Shown here in pieces: positions 11,630 through 23,525 of a stretch of 64,000 nucleotides of DNA. The notes under the pieces were generated by a model. It searched no databases. It was not told the origin of the DNA and saw only the letters and a list, made by a program, of their open reading frames with translations. Position 1 is the first letter of the stretch, and each line of letters begins with the position of its first letter. The stretch lies in the NCBI RefSeq assembly GCF_003265705.1, contig NW_020312867.1:10081228-10145227 (forward strand), given 5' to 3'. Source of the DNA: Callorhinus ursinus. Its lineage: Eukaryota; Chordata; Mammalia; Carnivora; Otariidae. The position numbers and the translations under genes were made by a program.

Positions 11630-12110
11630 TTTAAGTGTTATAAAACCCAACCCAAACTGGTTTAAACAAAAAAGAGAACTCATTAGCCTGTGAAATCAAA
11701 GAGGTATAATCTAAGGTCAGACTGTCCTTGAGTGGAGCTTGAACCAAGAGTTCCAACACTGTCAACGTATGACTCGTTTCGCCCTTCCACAATGTCCTGC
11801 CTTCTGCTGTGTTGGTTTTATACTCAGGTTCCTCAGGATGGCCTCTAGTAGCCCTAGGTTCCCTTCATCCTTGATGCTCTAACCAGGGTGGGGAAGAAAG
11901 AGTTTTTCTCTCTCTTAACCCATATTTCAGTGGCTCTGACTGGGTCACAAGACCACCCCAAATAATCTCTGCAGCCATTGAATGTAATTGGTTACAGTGG
12001 GTCATATGCCCACCTATGGACCCAAAAAGAAGTTACCTTCACCCAAAGTAGAGGAACTGAGAATAAGAGAAGAAAGTAGTTCCTTCTCCTTTCCTCCAAA
12101 ATCAATGTAG
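11630..12110 (-). mobile_element. Old LTR-like repeat fragment
   Basis: Second antisense copy (CCCAACCCAAACTGGTTTAAAC..AGAGAACTCATTAGCC); later text CTCTGACTGGGTCACAAG matches the same family. Confidence 0.45.
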
Positions 12111-13039
12111 TGTTACCAGAAGTAGAGTGAAGTACATTGCAGGGAGTGAACATGTATCTACTACAGCGTTCTTCCACACAGCTCATAACCTTAAGAGAAA
12201 GATCTGCTTTCTGGGATGCCCCCAAAGGCCCTAGCTATGCTGGGGCCACGTGTTTTCCTTTGGGCCAATTCATCATTGTGTCCCACTGAATGGGTCCTAG
12301 CTGGGCATCCAAGCAGCAGAGCCTGAAACTTGCACCTGAATAATTGAGGAATGCTCTCAGGAAAATCCTATAAGGGAGCAAAGGAAGCAGGGTAGGGTCA
12401 GGGAAGAAACTATGCAAAGGTGAGGATCCAGCTGATCTCTTGGGGGGGGTTCTGATGCATAAATTGCACTGCAGGATTGTCTATCCCACCTTCCCAAGAG
12501 GCAGAGGAGCTGTCTTTTGTATCTCCTTTTAGACATGGAATGCCCCCTGGTAGGAGGGGATAATATCCCAACCAAATTGGCCCCCTCCTCCTGATGGCAA
12601 TTCTCTTTAGAAAAATGCAACTATAAGCCCCTAGTGGCAACACTCACCTGAACTGCAGGATGGGCGCACCGGCCAGTAAAGGGGATCAGACCAGGGCACC
12701 AACAGTATCTGCTACAGTGACTACAATGACTAGTCTGCTGGAGTCATTTGTCTGCCATGGGACAGGGGAGAGAGGCCTTTTGAGGGAGAGGCCCCCCAAA
12801 ATCATATGGAATGGGAGAAGAGCGAGTCTGAAAAGCAGAATCAGATACTGTTTGCATTTTACTTAACTGGCCAGCACTCACACACATGTGCCTACAATTT
12901 AAACGAATGTCCCCATTTAAGGTAACGAAGCTGGCCGATAAGTGACAAGAGACCCTCTGAGTTCTTGCACCAGATGCTGTCCCTGCCTTGCCCATTGCCA
13001 CTCTTGTGCATACTGGCCTGATTTCTAGCTGCCGGCATG

Positions 13040-13600
13040 CATGCTTCTTCATATAATGGCTTTCTTGGATTCTTCCCTACTTTGTCTTTGTCACTTACAC
13101 AGGAGGCCAGAGTGCAGAGGAATTGATAGGTCTTCCTCCCTCGGAGCTCCTCTCAACCGATGACTGGTGGGACTTGATGTATGGACACCCCAGCTCCCTT
13201 ACTCCTTGTAGTGCATTAACACTGTAGCACATGTTCTATGCTGGTTCCCAGAGTTTCCCGTGGGATTAAACCCCAATTGTACACAATGGTAACTGGCTTG
13301 ATAATGCACCCTATATTGGTTGCCTTACTTTCTCTCACTTTCCCACTCCTCTGCCAGGATTTTTTTTTTTAAGATTTTATTTATTTATTTGAGAGAGAGA
13401 GCGCACAGGAGCAGGGGCAGAGGGAGGGAGAAGCAGACTCCCCACTGAGCAGAGAGCCCAACACGGGGCTCGACCCCAGGACCCCAAGATCATGACTTGA
13501 GCCAAAGGCAGACACTTAACTGACTGAACCACCCAGGCGTCCCCCTTTTAATCTCCCAAATAAACTACTTGCAGTCAAGTCTTTGTCTCAGGATAGGCTT
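13040..13600 (+). mobile_element. Old LTR-like repeat, split by a SINE
   Basis: CCCAGAGTTTCCCGTGGGATT..GTAACTGGCTTG and, after the SINE, AATCTCCCAAATAAACTACT..GTCTCAGGATAGGCTTCTGG form the 3' part of an LTR with an AATAAA signal. A related copy lies at 18835. Confidence 0.5.
13361..13544 (-). mobile_element. Can-SINE
   Basis: Antisense full-length copy that interrupts the LTR-like repeat. Confidence 0.92.
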
Positions 13601-14205
13601 CTGGGGGCACAAAAATGAAAACATCCCCTCCCCAAAATAGTTCGAGTCATGCCCTGTCTGCTGCAAGAAGGTAGATGTGTGTCTTTGGGGTTGGGCGGAG
13701 ATTCCTTCAGTTGTAAGCCAGTTGCATTCTTCTAATTTAGGTCCAGATGTGGCTCCCCATGTCCAGCAACATACAAATAACACTCACAGACAAATTGTTG
13801 AAAGAGGGATGGAAGAACCTCACTCAGTAAAAACTCACATTTGGAACAGGAGAGAGAGAGAGAACATCAAGAAGTGGCCACCAGTTCACAGCACACCTTG
13901 CCCCCCTGCAAGACAGGAGCAGTGAGTGCTCTTTCCTTTGGCAGCAGACAACATCCTTGTTCAGTCCATCTCACTGCCTCCAGGCTACTCTCTGTGCTCA
14001 TCTCTCTGGTTCATTGTCCTCCATGGCCACATCTAAAGGGTTCCTGGCATGGATTCCTCTTCTGAATTCTGCACAACGTGAGCAGCTCATTTCCTGTTGA
14101 TGTGAGATCTGAAGCCTGAGGATGCTTTAACATCATGTCAGCCATATTTGTCTAATTGTAAGACTCACCTGGAATGTTTGTTAAAAAAATGCTTTACACC
14201 TTTCT

Positions 14206-14421
14206 TTTTTTTTTTTTTTTTAAAGATTTTATTTATTTATTTATTTATTTGAGAGAGAGAAAGAGAGAGAGAGCGAGCGAGCATGAGAGGGGAGAGGGTC
14301 AGAGGGAGAAGCAGACTCCCCACCGAGCAGGGAGCCCGATGTGGGACTCGATCCCGGAACTCCAGGATCATGACCTGAGCTGAAGGCAGTCGCCTAACCA
14401 ACTGAGCCACCCAGGCGCCCC
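14206..14421 (-). mobile_element. Can-SINE with TSD
   Basis: CTTTACACCTTTCT at 14192-14205 is repeated at 14424-14437. Confidence 0.94.
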
Positions 14422-15061
14422 AACTTTACACCTTTCTGAAGGAGAAGATCCTGGGAAATTTTCTTGCCTGGATTTCCCAGAGAACAGAGCAAGAGGCAAA
14501 GGTTTTATGGTAGGGTCTTAATGGGAGGTGCTATCACAAAGCAAAAGTTAGAGACAAGGGGAAGGAGGGAAAACAACCACAAGGTGGTATATTTTTGAGC
14601 TCACTGTAGCTTCAAGAAAACATACTTGGTTGCTTAGTTACACAGGAGTCTTAAAAAGTTATGCAAACACACCATGTTTTGAAATGGTCCACTGTGGAGT
14701 GAAAGGGAAAGATTATTTGCTGGTTTCTTCCTCTTACCTTGCACTGGCCAAAGTTCACCCATGGGGTGTTAACTCCCTCACAGCTTGGGATTCTTTCCCA
14801 CTCTCACAGAAGGGGAGCCCAAGTTCCTTGACTGACAGGTTCACCAAATCATGGGTGGTAGGAGAATAGCAACTTCCTCAAATAAGGAAATGCAAGCAGA
14901 GAACAATTAATTCACAGAATTTGGAGGTCATGGGTTAAGGGATGATAGTCAAGATATTTAACAATTAATACATGGGCACGGCTGAATGAGAAATTACTAT
15001 AGGTATTATAGGACAAAGAAAATGAATACTTGTATTGATGACATTAAAAATCAAGATTCTC

Positions 15062-15121
15062 CACAGACCTGTACCCCTGAAACAAATAATACATTATATG
15101 TTAATAATAATAAAAAAATAA
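15062..15121 (+). mobile_element. Severely 5'-truncated L1 tail
   Basis: About 60 bp (CCTGTACCCCTGAAAC..ACATTATATGTTAATAA + A-rich tail), matching the carnivore L1 3' terminus as I recall it. Flanked by CAAGATTCTC at 15052-15061 and 15122-15131. Confidence 0.75.
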
Positions 15122-15192
15122 CAAGATTCTCAGTCCAGGAGAAAGGAAATACAAACATAAACTCCAAGAAGTTATGTACAACTCCATAGTCC

Positions 15193-15300
15193 TTTTTTTA
15201 ATAAAAAATTATTTAATTAATCTCTACAATGTGAAGCTTGAACTCATGACCCCAAGATCAAGAGTTCCATGCTCTTCTTACTGAGCCAGCCAGGTACCCC
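15193..15300 (-). mobile_element. Short Can-SINE with TSD
   Basis: TSD ACAACTCCATAGTCC (15178) / ACAACTCCGTAGTCC (15301). Confidence 0.92.
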
Positions 15301-15401
15301 ACAACTCCGTAGTCCTAAATTTAAATTTGGAACCTCAGTATGAACGTAAGGTATATTATCTCTAAAAAACAAAAAAGATTATTTTCTAGCTCCATATACT
15401 T

Positions 15402-15574
15402 AAGATTTTATTTATTTATTTGAGAGAGAGAGATCATGAGCAGGGGGAAAGGTAGAAGGAGAAGCATACTCCCCACTGAGCAGGGAACCCCATGTGGGAC
15501 CCAATCCCAGGACTCTGGGATCATGACCTGAGCGAAAGGCAGATGCTTAACCAACTGAACCACCCAGGCGCCCC
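15402..15574 (-). mobile_element. Can-SINE
   Basis: Antisense copy; flanks GCTCCATATACTT and GCTCTGTATATT look like a diverged TSD. Confidence 0.92.
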
Positions 15575-16149
15575 GGCTCTGTATATTAAAAAAAACAAAA
15601 ACAAAAACCACCTAAATCACTGGGAATGAGTACCCCTAGCATCCAGACTGTGGTTCTAAATAGTATTTTTCTCTAAAAGGAACGAAAGATACTTGAAGAA
15701 ATGTCTGATTTCATATCTGGAGCAGAAAATGTACAAGAAGAGCCTGAAACATCTTGTATTTGAAATTTAAACAAACAAACAAACAAAGAGAAACCTATAG
15801 AATACTACTGTAGGAAACAAACTTTAGCACAACTTGAACATCAAAAAGAACAGTAACTACAATGAACTGAAAGACATCAAGTATGTTGTTTGTGAATCCA
15901 CGATGATATTCAAAACAATAAAAACTACAAAATGCTTTGGTCAGGTTTGGAGGATGCCAGGTAATCATTTCATTATCCTGAATACTGGTACATAAAGGCA
16001 ATAAGCACTTATGCTTTTACTCCACAAACTATATCTCAGAGCAACTAAATAGTTGATGAGGGAATGCTATTCTTTGTAGAACAATTACAGCTGATAAACA
16101 TATAAAGGATAAAAGATTAAAATGAAATACTAGAAATAATAAATATTAG

Positions 16150-16375
16150 AATTGAAATAATGGTTCTAGACTAGCTCTGTCAAATATAACATTCTGTGAT
16201 AAAGGAAAAATTCTATATTTGCATTGTTCAATGGAGTAACCATTGTAGCTGCTGAGCACTTAAAATGTGGCTAGTGTGACTAAGGAATTAAATTTCTAAT
16301 TTTGTTCAATTTTCATTGCATTTAAATAGCCACATGTGGCTAGTTGCTATTGTATTGAACAGTACAGTTCTAGGG
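16150..16375. mobile_element. hAT-Charlie-like small DNA element
   Basis: AGCTCTGTCAAATAT at one end and a GCCACATGTGGCTAGTTGCTATTGTATTG..ACAG end match a common small hAT element of mammals. Exact family not assigned. Confidence 0.55.
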
Positions 16376-17350
16376 CATGATTATCTTTGGCTGCTGAAAT
16401 CATTAGGTGAAAGACTGGTGGGGAACTTACAATGCGTAGATTAGAATTACTACCTCTGAATTTACTGACCCATCTTAAAATCACAAAAAAGAGACAAACA
16501 GACATCATGTCTTCTGATGCGATGCAATGGGAAATATGTAACACCACCTGTGAAATATTCATGCCAAAAATATCAAACCTAAATCTGATTCAGCTTCTAG
16601 ATCTACCAGTGTTGGAAATATAGGGAACAGAACATGATAAACACCATAGCAAGAGAGATCACCAAAATCTAGAATGTGGTAAACTCCTCAGGACAAACGA
16701 TACGATTTATTATGATAATCAAATAATTGTAAAGAAAAAGAAGTGGGAGGGGATGAAATCTATGGATCAGAGAGACCTTGTTTGGAACCAACTGTATCTT
16801 CGCCTGGGGCCCCTAGAAAGCAGAACCTGATAGTAAAGCTATGTGCAAATACTTTATTGAAGAGGCAGGAATGAGGGACAGTAAGTGAGACAGAGGAGCA
16901 CAAGAAGGCATGATCAAGTTGGCCACCATGAAGAGTGATTCCTTAATCCCACAGACTTTGTGAGAAGTTACACACGCTGTGTCTTCAGACTGTTGATCTG
17001 GGGATGAAAGGGAAAGCAGTTGTCCATTGGTTCTCATCTCCACTGGTCAAAGTTTGCCTCAGAGTTTTAAGTCCCTGGCACTTCTGGGTTGTACATGCCA
17101 GTGGATTTCTACAGTCTCCTGCCCTGCTGCATTAGAGGGAAGCCCTGAAGAAGGGCCAGGCTACACCCGCGAACAGCTGGTTGGAGCCTGTGCAGGACTG
17201 ATCTGGGCAGCAGTGGCTGGATTAAGTGACATGGGCCTGAGAGGATCTGGAGTTATGCACAGAGATGGTTGATATAAACCGTTTAAAAAAGAGAGAAAGG
17301 GAGAGAGGGAGAGGGAATGAATCAGGGGAACTTGAATGCTATTGAATTTT

Positions 17351-17537
17351 TTTTTCAAGATTTTATTTATTTATTTGACAGAGAGGGAGAGCAGGAACAC
17401 AAGCAGGGAGAGTGGGAGATGGAGAAGCAGGCCTCCTGCAGAGCAGGGAGCCCGATGCGGGGCTCGATCCCAGGACCCTGGGATCATGACCCGAGCCAAA
17501 GGCAGGCACTCAACTGACTGAGCTACCCAGGGACCCC
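17351..17537 (-). mobile_element. Can-SINE with TSD
   Basis: GAATGCTATTGAATTTT at 17334-17350 and 17538-17554. Confidence 0.95.
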
Positions 17538-17789
17538 GAATGCTATTGAATTTTGACTGGATATATTTGGTGACATTAGGAATTATTGTTATATTGTTAA
17601 CTTTTTGTGTGCCTATGGTATGGTGTTTATGACATTTCTTCAAGGCTTATCTTTTAGAAATACATACTAAAGTATTTACACATGAAACAATATGATGTCT
17701 GGAATTTTCTTCAAAATAATCATTTGTAAGGGAGAATGGATGGAAGCATAGCTGAAACAAGATTGGCTGTGAGTTACCTGCTGGCTTTA

Positions 17790-18310
17790 AAAACATCCAC
17801 TCACGTTGATATTCCCTTCAAAGAGTGGAACCTAATTTCTCTCCCCTTGAATGTGGATGGGACTTAGTGACTTATTTCTAATGAATCCAATGTGATGGAA
17901 GTGATCTTGTATGTCTTCCAAGACTATGTTATAAAAGTCACTGCAACTTCCAACTTGCTCTCTTTTGGATCACTTGTTCTGGAGGAAGCCAGCAACCATG
18001 CCGTGAGGATGCTTCAGCTGCTCTGCGGAGAGGCCAAGTGGCAAGAAACAGATGCTTCCTGGCAACATCTTACCAGCCAGAGGTGAGGGTCACCTTGGAA
18101 CAGATTCTTTAGCTCCAGCTAAGGCTTCAGATGTCTGCAGGCCAGGCCGACAACATGACTGCAACCTCATGACAGATCCTGAGCTGGAACGACCCTAAAG
18201 GCCTAAAATCCTGAATTTCAGAAGCTGTGCAAAAAAGGAAATAATAAATGTTTATTACTGTTTTAATTTGCTAAGTTTGGGGGTAATTTGTTATGGTCAA
18301 ATGAAGTAAG
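17790..18310 (+). mobile_element. MaLR/ERVL-type LTR (MLT1-like)
   Basis: GGGACTTAGTGACTTATTTCTAA, AGTCACTGCAACTTCC, GATCACTTGTTCTGG..GAAGCCAGC, CAACCTCATGA and an AATAAATGTTTATTAC 3' end. No internal region; a solo LTR. Confidence 0.75.
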
Positions 18311-18399
18311 TTAATAATTGTTGAAACTGGGTGTTGAGTTCATTGTACTCTTCTATTTTTGTGTATGTTTCAGATTTTCCATGATAAAAATTAAATATT

Positions 18400-18830
18400 G
18401 AATTCCTATATTACATTTTCATGTAAATCCTTTCCAAGTGAATCAAAGACTATATGTAAAAAGCAAAAATTCCTGGTAAATTATCATCTTTGTCACCTCA
18501 AGGTAGGAAAGGATTTCTTAAACCAGACATGAAAAGCATAGACTATCAAGAAAAGATTGGTAAGTTCCTATACATTAAAGATAAGAACTACTTATTGGAT
18601 GATACTATAAAGAAAGTGAAAAGATAAACCACAGTCTGGAAAGTGATATTTGTTACACATATAATAGAGAAAAGACTAGTATCTAAATATATAAGTGACT
18701 CCTACAAATCCGTAAGAAAAAGACAAGCAATCCAATAAAAAAATGGGCAAAGGTTATGAACGTTCAATTCACAGAAGGGGAACCTAAATGACCAAAAAAC
18801 AAATAAAAGATCGATAAGCCAGTATCAACC
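18400..18830 (+). mobile_element. L1 ORF2 C-terminal fragment
   Basis: AAATGGGCAAAGGTTATGAAC, the hallmark late-ORF2 block, with preceding ORF2-like text; frames broken. Confidence 0.75.
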
Positions 18831-18834
18831 AGTA

Positions 18835-19185
18835 TCAGCCAACCATCTCTGTGTTGGTCCCCACAGTAATTAACACTCCCTCTCCTAGCAGCCCTCAACC
18901 ATGGCTGACTGGAGTTGGTATATAAATACCCTCAAATACTCTAGCCTTCTTGCCTCTCTGAGGCATGTGTCCTGTTCCATTTCCCAGAGTTTCCTCTGTG
19001 GAATGCCTCTGTGGAATTGTTCACACTAGTCACTGGCTTGGTAACACAACTCTGTATTATTCAGTGCCTTCCCTTCCCTGTCTCACTTCCCTACTCTGCT
19101 ACCTGTTCCCTGGGATTATATCCCACATTAACCTTGAATTCTTTTCTCGGGGCTTTCTTCTGGGGGAACCTAAACTAATATAAGA
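18835..19185 (+). mobile_element. Old LTR-like repeat
   Basis: Shares CCCAGAGTTTCC, CACTGGCTTGGTAAC and TTCCCTGGGATT..GGGGGAACCTAAACTAATAT with the copy at 13040. Confidence 0.5.
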
Positions 19186-20029
19186 GTGTTCAAGCTTCCT
19201 TGCCAGTATCAGACTAAGTCTGAGCCCTGACAATTCTGTGGGAACTTTACACGTGAAAAAAAGCTACAGCCTTGATGTGCATAGGGGAGAAAGGGGCCTG
19301 ATGGCTTCAAGCCAGCCCTAAGGGTGGGGGGCCCAGACCATGGCTATAAGGTATACACTTCAAGGCTGTCCCAAGCCCAGGACTCTTGAAGGTCTGCTTT
19401 CCTTTCCTTCTGCCCTCTTTAAACCTTGTCCATAATCAGTGCCCTTGGCCCTGACTTGCTGAGGTTCATAGCTAAATTCTCTCTGTTGCTTGAGTCATTT
19501 TTGATATGCTGATCTGGCTTTAGACTGTTTAACTTGGTAAACACTGCAATCTGGGTCACAGGCCAGGTTTTTGGTGAGTTGGTTGTGTACACATGGTTAT
19601 CTGCCACCCCTCCCCCACATTGGGGTTCTGGCCATGGTCATAGTGCAAGTGAACACAAGAACCACTTCCCTGTAATGAAGGCTGCATTGCTGCCTGTGGC
19701 CTCTCAGATGATGGGAGTTGGTGCCAGTGGGCTGGCAGCAACATGAGATGGGGACCGCTGTGTGGGCATCAGGAACCTTGATCACAACACTGGCAACAGT
19801 CTGTACCAGTGCCTTGGGCGAGCACTAGGAATAGAGATGGTGCTTCTGGCTACACCAGGACAGTGGGCTTTGATGGGAATCAGCTTAGAGAGGAGTTGGC
19901 TTCTCTATGAGCCAAAGCAAGAAACAAGGAAATGGATATCCTCCATGGGTTTGCCATATTGTCTCAGTGGTAATATCTTCTGTTATGGTGTTGGGTATGT
20001 ATAGGGGGACTTCCAAATTCTTGTGGCCT

Positions 20030-20545
20030 ATATTAATTACCCATTGCTGTGAGACAAATTGCCCCCCAATTTAGTGGCCTACAACAATTTATTACCTTCA
20101 CAGTTTTTGTGGGTCAGAAATTCAAGAACAGCTTAACAAGGCAATTCTGGCTCAGGGTCTTTTGTGAGGTCTCAGTCAAAATGCTGGCCAGGACTGCTAT
20201 TGCCTGAAGCCTTGATGGGCCAAAGGATCCATTTCCAGGTTGACTTACATACATGTTTGGTAAGTATGTGCTAGTTCTTAGTGGCAGGCCCCAGGTCCTC
20301 CCGACCTGTGCCTCTCCACGGGCTGTTCAAGTGTCCTCATGACGTGGTGGCTGGTTTCCGCCAAAGCAAGGGAAGAGAGGACAGGGAGGAGAGGGGGAGG
20401 AAGAGGGAGAAGGAGGAGCTATCCTTTGCATGACCTAGCCTCAGAAGTCACGTAGCATAATTCTACCACATCCTATTCGTTAGAAGAGAGTCACTGTCTG
20501 ACCTCTATTTTACAGAGAGGAATTAAACTCTAACTTTTAATGAGA
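20030..20545 (-). mobile_element. Old LTR-like repeat, antisense
   Basis: ATTACCCATTGCTGTGAGAC..CCAATTTAGTGGCC..TTTGTGGGTCAG start and GAAGTCACGTAG..CCACATCCTATTCGTTAGAA later. Antisense to the family at 17790 or a close relative. Confidence 0.55.
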
Positions 20546-20799
20546 ATATCAAAGAATTTGTGACCTTTTTTTTAAAGCACCATATTGCTTCTACTTTAAT
20601 AGCTAACTGTAACTTGGATTATAAGGTCTTTTCCAGTTTCTATTTCTGACTAACTCCATTTTTCTATTCTTTCCTTATGTAAGCAGTAAGGTTTAAATCA
20701 TCAGTTGGGGATATAGTATGGTCAACTTGTATTTCTTTAATTAATAATTAGGACATTTATCTGTTCTTCAATCCCTCTCTTTTCTAGTGAATTACCCAA

Positions 20800-21400
20800 G
20801 AAACCTGGGGTTTATTCAGTCTGAAGTGGCCACTCCAACTTCCAAGTCAGCTGAGCCAGCATTGTACAGTTAACTTGTGGAAAAGTAAGACATTTGGAGA
20901 GGACACTGATTGAGAAGCTGTCCCGCTCATCTCCAGGGAGATGGTGCGAAGAAATACTGCCAGGTATTATGGCCATGAAAATGCATTGCTCAGCACTCCT
21001 GCTGGGGCGGGGGTGGGGTGGGGGAGCCCCTCTGGCTCCACCCCTGCATCTGTGCTGGTGCAGGCCCATTCCTGAGACATGCAGGGCTACTCCAACTGGC
21101 AGCTTTGGCTCCAGCACTCCCCTTTGGCCTGGACAAGCCTTTTATGGAACGGCGCCATAGTCTGGGACTCTTCTTAGCCAATCTTTCCTTCTCCCTTCCC
21201 CTCACAGCTGTCAGATTTTTCTTTCAGTCTGAATCTTCTCCATGCTTTTTCCTTTTTCCTTCCTCAATCCCTCTCAGATGTTTCTCCTAGTAGGTCTCCT
21301 GCAGGTCTGTCTGGACATTTGTGGCTCTTCCAGGCATACACAGTGCTGGAGTTGGTTCCCACTGGCTTCGGAGAACAGAGTCTGTGTACCTTCCTGATTC
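20800..21400 (+). mobile_element. Possible old LTR-like repeat
   Basis: GC-rich stretch (GGCCCATTCCTGAGACATGC..CTGGCAGCTTTGGCTCCAGC..GGCCTGGACAAGCC) reminiscent of a mammalian LTR. Not assigned. Confidence 0.3.
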
Positions 21401-21509
21401 TGCATTCAGTAATATCATATTGGTAGCTTGAAATAGGCCATGGTGGGAGTATTTACACCACAGAAATCAACAAATGCTACACATTAGGGTGTTTTCCTCC
21501 CAGGGAGCT

Positions 21510-22070
21510 GGTTGATAAACATTTATCAGCACACCTCTGATGTATACCCAACAGAAATGTGTACGTATGCTCACAAAGAGACCTGTACTGGATTCCTAGG
21601 CTGTTCGTCGCATCATTACTCATAGTTGCCTCGAACTGGAAACTGCCCAAATGTCCATCAGCAGTAGGATAGGTAAATAAACTGTCATATTATGGCACCT
21701 ATACATTTAACCAGTAGAATATAAAAATAAAAGCAAATTACTTACTATACACAACAATATGGGTGAATTTCACAAACATAATGCTGAATGAAAGAATCTA
21801 GACACAAAAGACTCCATACTGTAGCATTCCATTTATATAAAGTGAAAAACTGGCAAAGCTAATCCAAAATGTAAGAAGTGAGGAGAGGGCTCCCTCATGG
21901 AGGTAGTGACTAGGAGGGTCCAAGAGGGATCCTATGATGTATTTTTTTACCCGGGCCCTAGTTATATGAGTATGTTTACTTAAAAAATTCATTGAGCTAT
22001 ATATGGTTGATCTCTCTTCACTTTTCTGTATATATGTTATACTTCAACAGACAGTTTATAAAAAATTATA
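21510..22070 (+). mobile_element. Old L1 3'-end fragment
   Basis: AACTGCCCAAATGTCCATCA..GATAGGTAAATAAACTG, then TGGGTGAATTTCACAAACAT..AATGCTGAATGAAAGAA and TATACTTCAACAGA. Confidence 0.8.
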
Positions 22071-22126
22071 TATAATTAGATGTTCCATAAAGGCAGTGAT
22101 TTAAAAAAATAATGAAAAAATTTTGA

Positions 22127-22260
22127 GGGTGCCTGGGTGGTTCAGTTGGTTAAGCATCTGATTTTGGCTCAGGTCGTGATCTCAGGGTTGTGAGACCGAG
22201 CCCTGCATTGGGCTCCACGCTGGGTGTGGAGCCTGCTTAAGATTCTCTCTCTCCCCCTCC
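22127..22260 (+). mobile_element. Can-SINE, 3' truncated
   Basis: Sense head and body end abruptly at CTCTCCCCCTCC, where an antisense short SINE begins. Confidence 0.85.
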
Positions 22261-22340
22261 TACATCAATGTGGGGTTTGAAATTACAACCCCAAGATCAA
22301 GAGTTGCATGCTCTACCGACTGAGCTGGCCAGGTGACCCT
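22261..22340 (-). mobile_element. Short Can-SINE, partial
   Basis: Antisense body and head (AATGTGGGGTTTGAAATTAC..GAGCTGGCCAGGTGACCC), joined tail-to-tail with the preceding SINE; both lack their A tails. Confidence 0.8.
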
Positions 22341-22356
22341 GAGTAATATTTTATTG

Positions 22357-22471
22357 TGTGTGTGTGTATATATGTGTGTGTGTACATATACATATATACA
22401 TATATATGTATATATATGTGCGTATGTGTATATATATATGTGTATATATACATATACATATATATATACTA
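22357..22471. repeat. TG/TA alternating microsatellite
   Basis: About 110 bp of nearly perfect purine-pyrimidine alternation (TGTGTG, TATATA, CATATA) grown inside the L1 fragment. Confidence 0.93.
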
Positions 22472-22642
22472 CCATGTTTTGTTTATCTGTTCATCTGTTG
22501 ATGGACATTTCGGTTGCTTCCACCTCTTGGCTATTGTGAATAATGCTACAGTGATTATGAGTATACAGATATCTCTTCAAGATCCTGCTTTCAATTATTT
22601 TGGATATATATCCACAAGTGATATTGTTGAATCATATGATTC

Positions 22643-22747
22643 TTTTTTTTTTTTTTTAAGTGGGCTCCATGCCCGGCGTGGAGCTTGAACTCATGACCCT
22701 GTGATCAAGGGTTGCATGCTCTACTAACTGAGTCAGCCAGGCACCCC
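22643..22747 (-). mobile_element. Short Can-SINE
   Basis: Antisense short-type copy that interrupts the L1 fragment; weak TSD ATATGATTCT / ATGGTAATTCT. Confidence 0.88.
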
Positions 22748-22929
22748 ATGGTAATTCTGTTTTTAATGTTTGGAACTGCCAAACTGTTTTCCACAGTGCA
22801 CTACCATTCCCACTAACACACAACAGTTCCAGTTTCTCCATATTCTTGCCATTTGTTATTTTCTGTTTTGTTTTGATAGTAGTCATCCTAATGAGTGTGA
22901 AGAAAGGCAGAGATTTTTATATGCTTTTT

Positions 22930-23030
22930 CGCTGCTGCCTCCACAGGGCCTAGATCAGTCTCTGGTATATAGTAGCCACTCAATAAATATTAGTTACAGA
23001 AGTGAATGAATTGAATGAGTTGACATCCTG
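22930..23030 (+). mobile_element. L2 3' end
   Basis: GGGCCTAGATCAGTCTCTGG..AGCCACTCAATAAATATTAG..TGAATGAATTGAATGA is the L2 terminus. Confidence 0.7.
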
Positions 23031-23034
23031 TATA

Positions 23035-23525
23035 GGGTTGTGTAGTGGGCTAAATAGTGGCTCTCCAAAAGGTAGGTCCATATCTTAATCCCCAGAACCT
23101 GTGAATATTATCATATTTGGGAAAAGGGTCTTTGTAGATGTAATTAATTAAGGATCTTAAGATGAGAAGATCATCCTAACTTATCCAGATGGGCCCTAAA
23201 TCCAAGTGTCCTCATAAGAGACACACATAGGAGAAGACAATATATAGGAGAGGGTAATGGGATGACAAAGGCAGAGACTGGAGTGCTGTGGCCACAAGCC
23301 AAGGAGGCCTAGGAATGCCAACTTCCATCAAAAGCTGGAACAGGCAAGGAAGGATTCTCCCCTAGAGTTTCCAGGGGGAATGCAACCTTACTGGCACTCT
23401 GACTTTGGACTTCTTGTCTCCAGAAGCGTGAGAGAATAAATTTCTGTCTTTTCTTTTGTTTTTTTTTTCTGTTTTGCCACTGAGCTTATGGTAATTTGTT
23501 ACAGCAGTCACAGGAAACTTAGGAA
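23035..23525 (+). mobile_element. MLT1-type MaLR solo LTR
   Basis: Starts GGGCTAAATAGTGGCTC..CCCCAGAACCTGTGAATATT; contains GATGGGCCCTAAATCCAA..GTCCTCATAAGAGA; ends AGAGAATAAATTTCTGTC..TTTGTTACAGCAG. Near full length. Confidence 0.88.

Larger units (their letters stand above)
22341..22905 (-). mobile_element. Antisense L1 fragment with microsatellite and SINE inside
   Basis: GAGTAATATTTTATTGTG..TTCATCTGTTGATGGACATTT..GGCTATTGTGAATAATGC and, after the SINE, CCAAACTGTTTTCCACAGTG match antisense late ORF2. Confidence 0.8.

Noticed and set aside
19534..20004. Possible processed pseudogene with several overlapping short frames
   Set aside because: No poly(A), TSD or recognisable protein could be found; left as unassigned intergenic DNA.
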